DNA of 34,750 nt from JBFGCA01 sp041567315 (GTDB lineage: Bacteria; Acidobacteriota; Thermoanaerobaculia; Multivoradales; JAHEKO01), in NCBI GenBank assembly GCA_041567315.1, contig JBFGCA010000044.1, positions 1 through 34,750 on the forward strand, given 5' to 3'. The notes beneath the pieces were generated by a model, which saw nothing but the letters and a program-made list of their open reading frames with translations, had not been told where the DNA came from and did no database searches. A program made the translations under genes and the position numbers. Positions within the stretch are counted from its first letter, which is position 1, and each line of letters begins with the position of its first letter. Below are positions 32,262 to 34,750 of the stretch, piece by piece.

Positions 32262-32516
32262 ATGACCCACATCATCATGGAGCCCTGCGTCGACGTGAAG
32301 GACACGGCCTGCGTCGACGTCTGCCCCGTCGACTGCATCTACGACAAGCCGGATTGGCCGACGCTGCTCATCCAGCCCGAGGAGTGCATCGACTGCGGGC
32401 TGTGCGTCGACGCCTGCCCGGTCGAGGCGATCGTGCCGGAGGAGTCGGTGCCGGACAAGTGGCACGGCTGGATCGCCAGGAACTACGAGGCCTTCGGGCT
32501 CGAGCCACCCGGCTGA
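32262..32516 (+). CDS. Ferredoxin with two iron-sulfur sites
   Basis: An 84-residue ferredoxin of the FdxA (seven-iron) type. The first group is C-x7-C-x3-CP-x2-C (CVDVKDTACVDVCPVDC), with the long first gap that marks a [3Fe-4S] site. The second is CIDCGLCVDACPVEAIVPEE, a normal [4Fe-4S] pattern. The sequence order and the PEECIDCGLC segment match Azotobacter ferredoxin I, without its long C-terminal extension. It is a cytoplasmic electron carrier; the partner is unknown. It has its own promoter and a good ribosome site (GGAGGG) and does not belong to a clear operon. Confidence 0.93.
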   Translation: MTHIIMEPCVDVKDTACVDVCPVDCIYDKPDWPTLLIQPEECIDCGLCVDACPVEAIVPEESVPDKWHGWIARNYEAFGLEPPG

Positions 32517-32583
32517 GCCGAACCGCAGCCGCCGGCCCGAGCAGAGAACGCCCGAGCGGGGAATGAACGAGTGGCGGCCGTGG

Positions 32584-32612
32584 TTAGCAACTTGAGGGCG
32601 GTCGACTAAGAT
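32584..32612 (+). promoter_or_regulatory. Possible promoter of the dnaJ-like/clpB operon
   Basis: TTAGCA (32584-32589), 17 nt, TAAGAT (32607-32612): four of six matches at each element. It is the only A/T-containing patch in the 212-nt gap between ferredoxin and the J protein. No CIRCE element is visible. Confidence 0.4.
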
Positions 32613-32728
32613 TTCCGTCCGAGCCGGGCGGAGGGCGCGACCGCTGCGACCCCGGAGTGCGGCGGCGCGTCGGGTCGGCCGGCCAGGCCGGTGCGACGCC
32701 CGAGCGCCGCCGGTAGAGGGAGCTCGAG

Positions 32729-33685
32729 TTGGAATACAAGGACTACTACGCGACGCTGGGCGTGGCCAAGGACGCCTCGAAGGAGGAGATCCAGAAGGCC
32801 TATCGCAAGCTGGCCCGCAAGCACCACCCGGACGTCAACCGCAGCCCCGAGGCCGAGGCCCGGTTCAAGGAGATCAACGAGGCCCACGAGGTGCTCAAGG
32901 ACCCCGAGAAGCGGGCCAAATACGACCGCTTCGGCTCGGCCTGGAAGCAGGCCCAGCGCACCGGCGCGCCGCCGCCGGGGTTCGAGGACCTGTTCACCGT
33001 CTTCACCTCGGGCGGCGGACCGCGAGCCGGCTTCGACTTCGGGGGTCAGGGCTTCAGCTCCTTCTTCGACATGCTGTTCGGCCAGCAGGGACGCTCTGGC
33101 TCCCCCGGCGGCCGGGTCCGCTGGAGCACCGGCGAACCGTTCGGCCAGGCCGGCGCCAACCACGACGCCCGGGTGTCTCTGACCCTGGAGGAGGCGGCGC
33201 GCGGCGGCCGGCGCGAGCTGACCCTCACCGACCCGGCCACCGGCCGGCGGCGCACCCTGCGGGTGCGGATCCCCAAGGGCATCCGGCCCGGCCAGCGGAT
33301 CCGGCTCTCGGGGCAGGGCGGCGAGGCGCCCGGGGGCGGCGCCCGCGGCGACCTCTACCTCACCGTCGAGCTGCTCCCCGACCCGCGCTTCCGGCTGACC
33401 GGCAGCGACCTCCACACCACGCTGGCGGTGACCCCGTGGGAGGCCGCGCTGGGGGGTCAGGCCGACCTCCAGACGCTCGACGGCCCGGTGACGGTCAAGA
33501 TTCCGCCGGGCTCCTCCTCCGGACGCAAGATCCGGCTTCGTGGCAAGGGCTTCCCGTCGGCCAACGGCAGCGCCGGCGACCTGCTGGCCGAGATCAAGAT
33601 CCTGGTGCCGGAGGAGCTGTCGGAGGGCGAGCGCAAGCTGTTCCGGGCGCTGGCCGAGGAGTCCTCCTTCCGGGCCCGGCGCTGA
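32729..33685 (+). CDS. DnaJ/CbpA-type J-domain co-chaperone
   Basis: A 318-residue J protein. The N-terminal J domain (residues 1-70) has HPD at 33-35, followed by a Gly/Phe-rich linker (GFEDLFTVFTSGGG, DFGGQGFSSFFDMLFG). Two C-terminal substrate-binding beta domains follow (ARVSLTLEEAARGGRRELTL, VRIPKGIRPGQRIRLSGQG, VTPWEAALGGQADLQTLDG, GRKIRLRGKGFP). The zinc-finger CXXCXGXG repeats of true DnaJ are absent, so it is of the CbpA class. It stimulates the ATPase of DnaK. The start is TTG 32729 with GAGGGAG upstream. It lies 43 nt before clpB, probably in one heat-shock operon. dnaK is not in the window. Confidence 0.9.
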   Translation: MEYKDYYATLGVAKDASKEEIQKAYRKLARKHHPDVNRSPEAEARFKEINEAHEVLKDPEKRAKYDRFGSAWKQAQRTGAPPPGFEDLFTVFTSGGGPRAGFDFGGQGFSSFFDMLFGQQGRSGSPGGRVRWSTGEPFGQAGANHDARVSLTLEEAARGGRRELTLTDPATGRRRTLRVRIPKGIRPGQRIRLSGQGGEAPGGGARGDLYLTVELLPDPRFRLTGSDLHTTLAVTPWEAALGGQADLQTLDGPVTVKIPPGSSSGRKIRLRGKGFPSANGSAGDLLAEIKILVPEELSEGERKLFRALAEESSFRARR

Positions 33686-33728
33686 CGCCCACCCCAACCA
33701 GTCAACGGTCTCGAGGGACGAGCGAGAG

Positions 33729-34750
33729 ATGAACGCGGAAAAACTGACTCTCAAGTCACAGGAGGCGCTCCAGAGCGCCCACGCCGTGGCCACCCGCCAT
33801 GGCCATCAGCAGGTCGACGGCGAGCACCTGCTGCTCGCCCTGCTCGAGCAGCCCGACGGTCTGGCGCCGCGGCTGCTGGCCAAGATGGAGGTGCCGGCCG
33901 GGACGCTGCGCGACGAGCTGGCAGCCGAGCTGGAGCGCGCCCCGCGGGTGAGCGCCGCCGGCGGTGCCGAGGCCGGCAAGATCTACGTCACCCAGCGCTT
34001 CCAGGAGCTGCTGGTTCGCGCCCAGGACGAGGCGCGGCGGCTCAAGGACGAGTACGTCTCGGTCGAGCACCTGCTGCTGGCCCTCGCCGAGGAGGGCGGC
34101 CCGACCGCCGCCGGGCGGCTGCTGGCTCGCCACCGGGTGACCCGCGACCGGCTGCTCGCCACCCTGCAGGCGGTCCGCGGCAGCCAGCGGGTGACCAGCG
34201 CCAGCCCCGAGCAGGCCTACGAGGCGCTGGACAAGTACGGGGTCGACCTGGTCGCCCAGGCGCGTGCCGGCAAGCTCGATCCGGTGATCGGCCGCGACTC
34301 CGAGATCCGCCGGGTGGTGCGCATCCTGTCGCGCAAGACCAAGAACAACCCGGTTCTGATCGGCGAGCCGGGGGTCGGCAAGACCGCCATCGTCGAGGGG
34401 CTGGCGCAGCGGGTGGTGCGCGGCGACGTGCCCGAATGGCTCAAGGACCGCGCCATCTTCTCGCTCGACATGGGGTCGCTGCTGGCCGGCGCCAAGTATC
34501 GCGGCGAGTTCGAGGAGCGGCTCAAGGCGGTGCTCAACGAGATCAAGGAGAGCGAGGGGCGGATCCTGCTGTTCATCGACGAGGTCCACAACATCGTCGG
34601 CGCCGGCCGCACCGAGGGCTCGACCGACGCCGGCAACATGCTCAAGCCGATGCTGGCCCGCGGCGAGCTGCACTGCATCGGTGCCACCACCCTCGACGAG
34701 TACCGCAAGCACGTCGAGAAGGACGCCGCCCTCGAGCGCCGCTTCCAGCC
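33729..34750 (+). CDS. clpB: ClpB disaggregase, truncated by the window edge
   Basis: The first 340 codons of the ClpB/Hsp104 AAA+ disaggregase. The N-terminal domain starts NAEKLTLKSQEALQSAHAVA and contains the two Clp_N repeats (HLLLALLEQPDG, HLLLALAEEGG). AAA-1 follows with Walker A GEPGVGKT (212-219), the pore-loop segment AGAKYRGEFEERLK and Walker B LLFIDEVHN (Asp284). The frame is open to the end of the window at ALERRFQ. It works with DnaK and J proteins to rescue aggregated protein, which fits the J protein upstream. The ATG at 33729 has only a weak purine-rich leader. Confidence 0.96.
   Translation, partial: MNAEKLTLKSQEALQSAHAVATRHGHQQVDGEHLLLALLEQPDGLAPRLLAKMEVPAGTLRDELAAELERAPRVSAAGGAEAGKIYVTQRFQELLVRAQDEARRLKDEYVSVEHLLLALAEEGGPTAAGRLLARHRVTRDRLLATLQAVRGSQRVTSASPEQAYEALDKYGVDLVAQARAGKLDPVIGRDSEIRRVVRILSRKTKNNPVLIGEPGVGKTAIVEGLAQRVVRGDVPEWLKDRAIFSLDMGSLLAGAKYRGEFEERLKAVLNEIKESEGRILLFIDEVHNIVGAGRTEGSTDAGNMLKPMLARGELHCIGATTLDEYRKHVEKDAALERRFQ

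Noticed and set aside
1..34750. tRNA, rRNA, CRISPR arrays, transposases and phage genes
   Set aside because: None of the expected signatures were seen by reading both strands. A covariance-model scan could still find a small RNA I missed.

Overview
This is a GC-rich chromosomal window from a bacterium that is most likely an acidobacterium, perhaps of the Thermoanaerobaculia type. The assignment is by inference. It rests on an Oar-like TonB receptor with an N-terminal carboxypeptidase-regulatory domain, a protein of the 'VWFA-related Acidobacterial domain' type, a secreted FG-GAP/ASPIC-UnbV (CRTAC1-like) protein with TPR partners, a PhaR/phasin pair and a tandem pair of ArsA-type ATPases. There are 25 protein genes, one of them cut by the right edge, plus one toxin remnant. 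No rRNA, tRNA, CRISPR array or transposase gene was seen. Many starts are GTG or TTG, and genes in an operon often overlap by 4 nt.

Region 1 (1-14810) looks like a beta-glucan or beta-glucoside utilisation locus built around a LacI-family regulator. Leftward runs TonB receptor > GH3 lipoprotein > SGLT-type sodium/sugar symporter: outer-membrane import, periplasmic hydrolysis, inner-membrane uptake. Rightward runs lacI > MFS transporter > TPR > TPR > CRTAC1-like protein, with every junction overlapping. A LacI-type operator sits in the divergent gap just downstream of a TTGACA promoter element. A strong intrinsic terminator separates the receptor from GH3.

Region 2 (14823-22973) is accessory. 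It holds the VWFA-related secreted protein, a GT-C-like membrane protein, a 168-bp palindromic repeat element abutting the C-terminal remnant of a YoeB-family toxin, a MarR regulator with a membrane methyltransferase-like gene, and a divergent secreted zinc peptidase. A perfect 7-3-7 palindrome lies in the divergent promoter region and is a candidate MarR operator.

Region 3 (22986-28660) holds purA, a UbiB/ABC1-family kinase, and a leftward phaR > phasin > patatin operon. The phaR promoter (TTGACA, 17 nt, TATAAA) carries three palindromes of the form CCGC-N3-GCGG about three helical turns apart, a layout typical of an autorepressor.

Region 4 (28657-34750) holds two overlapping ArsA/Get3-like ATPases, one lacking the signature lysine of its P-loop. 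It also holds a divergent glycine oxidase (thiO), a seven-iron-type ferredoxin, and a heat-shock pair: a DnaJ/CbpA-type J protein followed by clpB, which runs off the window.
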